A stretch of 64,000 nt of DNA from Bacteroidetes bacterium UKL13-3. Its GTDB lineage: Bacteria; Bacteroidota; Bacteroidia; UKL13-3. The stretch covers positions 2,660,223 through 2,724,222 of the forward strand of contig CP012155.1 in assembly GCA_001602415.1 (NCBI GenBank). The letters are read 5' to 3'. The notes below the pieces were generated by a model, which worked only from the letters and a program-made list of their open reading frames with translations, was not told the origin of the DNA and made no database searches. The translations under genes and the position numbers were made by a program. Below, piece after piece: positions 61,897 through 64,000 of the stretch (its first letter is position 1; each line of letters starts with the position of its first letter).

Positions 61897-62434
61897 TTAA
61901 TATCTGATAATGTTTGGCCAAAGCCGCTTGCATATATTGTTTTGCTCTCGAATACTGAGATTTTGATGTTCCTTCCGCAATTCCCAATAACTCCGAAATC
62001 TCCCTGTGGGTATATCCCTCAACAGCATATAAGTTAAATACCATTCGGTATCCTTCGGGCATTTGCTGAACCAATGCCACAATTTCTTTAGCCGAAATCC
62101 TACTCACAATATCATCTTCAAATGGAGCATCGTACCCAACTTGGTCCAAATCTTCCTGAAACTTACGACTGCGGTGCTTAAACCAATTGATGGCTGTAAA
62201 AATCATGATTCTTCGAATCCACCCCTCAAAACTGCCTTCGTTTTTAAATTTAGCTATATTTTGAAATACTTTGATAAATCCTTCCTGCAACATATCCTCT
62301 GCCTCGGCTCTATCCTTAGCATAGCGCATGCATACCCCTAACATTTTAGAGGCAAAATGAGCGTATAAACACTTTTGCGATAAGCGTTTACCATCGATAC
62401 AGTCGCGGATAATATCTTTTTCTACATACACCAT
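61874..62434 (-). CDS. ECF RNA polymerase sigma factor
   Basis: 186 aa. Region 2: MLGVCMRYAKDRAEAEDMLQ, EGFIKVFQNIAKFKNEGSFE, GWIRRIMIFTAINWFKHRSR. Region 4: VQQMPEGYRMVFNLYAVEGY and THREISELLGIAEGTSKSQY. Its 3' end overlaps the start of the beta-barrel/anti-sigma gene by 23 bp, so the pair is translationally coupled. Divergent from groES. Confidence 0.94.
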   Translation of the reverse strand: MVYVEKDIIRDCIDGKRLSQKCLYAHFASKMLGVCMRYAKDRAEAEDMLQEGFIKVFQNIAKFKNEGSFEGWIRRIMIFTAINWFKHRSRKFQEDLDQVGYDAPFEDDIVSRISAKEIVALVQQMPEGYRMVFNLYAVEGYTHREISELLGIAEGTSKSQYSRAKQYMQAALAKHYQILNEPFQAT

Positions 62435-62545
62435 GGGTTACATGCGCTTACGTATAAGTCAAATATGGTATTTGAACAGTTGTATGGCAGGCTAATTTTA
62501 GGATAAAAGTACTTACTGACAGGCTTACCTGCAAATTTATCGCTC

Positions 62546-62570
62546 AAAAGTGAAAATCTGTCACACTTTT
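62546..62570. promoter_or_regulatory. Inverted repeat upstream of groES
   Basis: AAAAGTG and CACTTTT (7 bp perfect, 11 bp apart) lie about 70 bp before the groES ATG in the 204-bp spacer shared with the divergent sigma gene. No CIRCE element (TTAGCACTC-N9-GAGTGCTAA) is present. The repeat could be an operator or simply a weak hairpin. Confidence 0.35.
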
Positions 62571-62638
62571 ACCGTTGGCATCAATTGTGTAAATTGGGTT
62601 TGTACCAAATTAACAACTTAAAACAAATCATTATATCT

Positions 62639-62914
62639 ATGTCAGTTAGCTTAAAACCATTAGCAGACCGAGTTCTGGTAGAACCCGCTGCAGCAGAAGA
62701 GAAAACAGCTTCAGGATTGTACATTCCTGATACAGCTAAAGAAAAACCACAAAGAGGAAAAGTGGTAGCCGCTGGTGAAGGCAAAAAAGATGAACCTATG
62801 ACCGTTAAAGCAGGCGATACCGTTTTGTACGGTAAATACGCAGGTACTGAAATTACCGTAGATGGTAAAGATTACCTCATCATGCGCGAATCAGATATTT
62901 TCGCAATTATCTAG
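62639..62914 (+). CDS. groES: Co-chaperonin GroES
   Basis: 91 aa. [20 protein letters not shown] at the N-terminus, then the mobile loop [20 protein letters not shown] with the hydrophobic GLYIP that docks on Gro[18 protein letters not shown] and [13 protein letters not shown] end it. The ATG at 62639 is chosen; the frame runs upstream to 62585 but is not GroES-like. groEL follows after 125 bp. Confidence 0.97.
   Translation: MSVSLKPLADRVLVEPAAAEEKTASGLYIPDTAKEKPQRGKVVAAGEGKKDEPMTVKAGDTVLYGKYAGTEITVDGKDYLIMRESDIFAII

Positions 62915-64000
<1,086 letters not shown>

Noticed and set aside
62440-62638. CIRCE / HrcA operator upstream of groES
   Set aside because: No TTAGCACTC-N9-GAGTGCTAA sequence; only an unrelated 7-bp inverted repeat is present.

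Overview
The window is a 64 kb piece of a low-GC Bacteroidota chromosome. The evidence is a GldJ gliding/type IX secretion (T9SS) lipoprotein, T9SS type A sorting domains, a TonB-dependent receptor, a DUF4249 remnant, fused SecDF, exact matches to the Bacteroidota promoter element TANNTTTG before several genes, and the lptE / TPR protein / secG / groES / groEL order. The exact order within the phylum is not clear; a Flavobacteriales-like or related lineage is plausible. No rRNA, tRNA, CRISPR array or prophage was seen.

Layout. 1-6.8 kb: end of gldJ, nadC with a small exported protein, gpmI with a lipoprotein, a LolA-like carrier and rmuC. 6.9-8.5 kb: a decayed operon of ECF sigma factor, anti-sigma factor and Spy-like sensor. 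8.5-19 kb: deoxyhypusine-synthase-like protein, a nonsense-interrupted exported protein, aminotransferase, lipoprotein, glycosyltransferase, rlmD, murB, a sulfatase-type membrane protein and a YjbR protein. 19-30 kb: secDF, udk, a repeat-rich spacer, and a TetR-led RND efflux operon with a palindrome at its promoter. 30.1-30.7 kb: two tandem structured RNA modules ahead of an ArsC-like gene. 31-43 kb: subtilase, DUF2238 protein, a nonsense-interrupted T9SS protein, a sigma/anti-sigma pair, aconitase, a histidine-kinase remnant, M48 protease, desaturase and mnmE. 43-51 kb: an orphan-looking response regulator, lpdA, a DUF4249 remnant, miaA, rluE and a sensor kinase. 51-64 kb: a 43-aa zinc-ribbon protein, a T9SS protein, TonB receptor, gltA, lptE, TPR gene, secG, an IS200-type element, an ECF sigma plus beta-barrel gene, groES and the start of groEL.

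Most genes are housekeeping: NAD synthesis, glycolysis, TCA cycle (gltA, acn, lpdA), tRNA/rRNA modification (miaA, mnmE, rlmD, rluE), cell wall (murB), secretion (secDF, secG, lptE, lolA) and chaperonin. The accessory layer is unusual in two ways. First, it holds many gene relics: three consecutive broken genes at 6.9-8.5 kb, two exported proteins each cut by TAA directly after the signal peptide, an internally deleted histidine kinase, a DUF4249 C-terminal scrap, and a lipoprotein cut by an IS.

Second, it holds a candidate undescribed RNA family. Two modules at 30378-30451 and 30565-30635 share a hairpin and a conserved linker. Each then has an 11-bp GAAA-capped terminator stem whose base pairs covary. 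A third locus at 44541-44595 repeats the 11-nt core TGAGTAGAGGT inside a hairpin with a different but still paired stem. This is the best lead for something new in the window.
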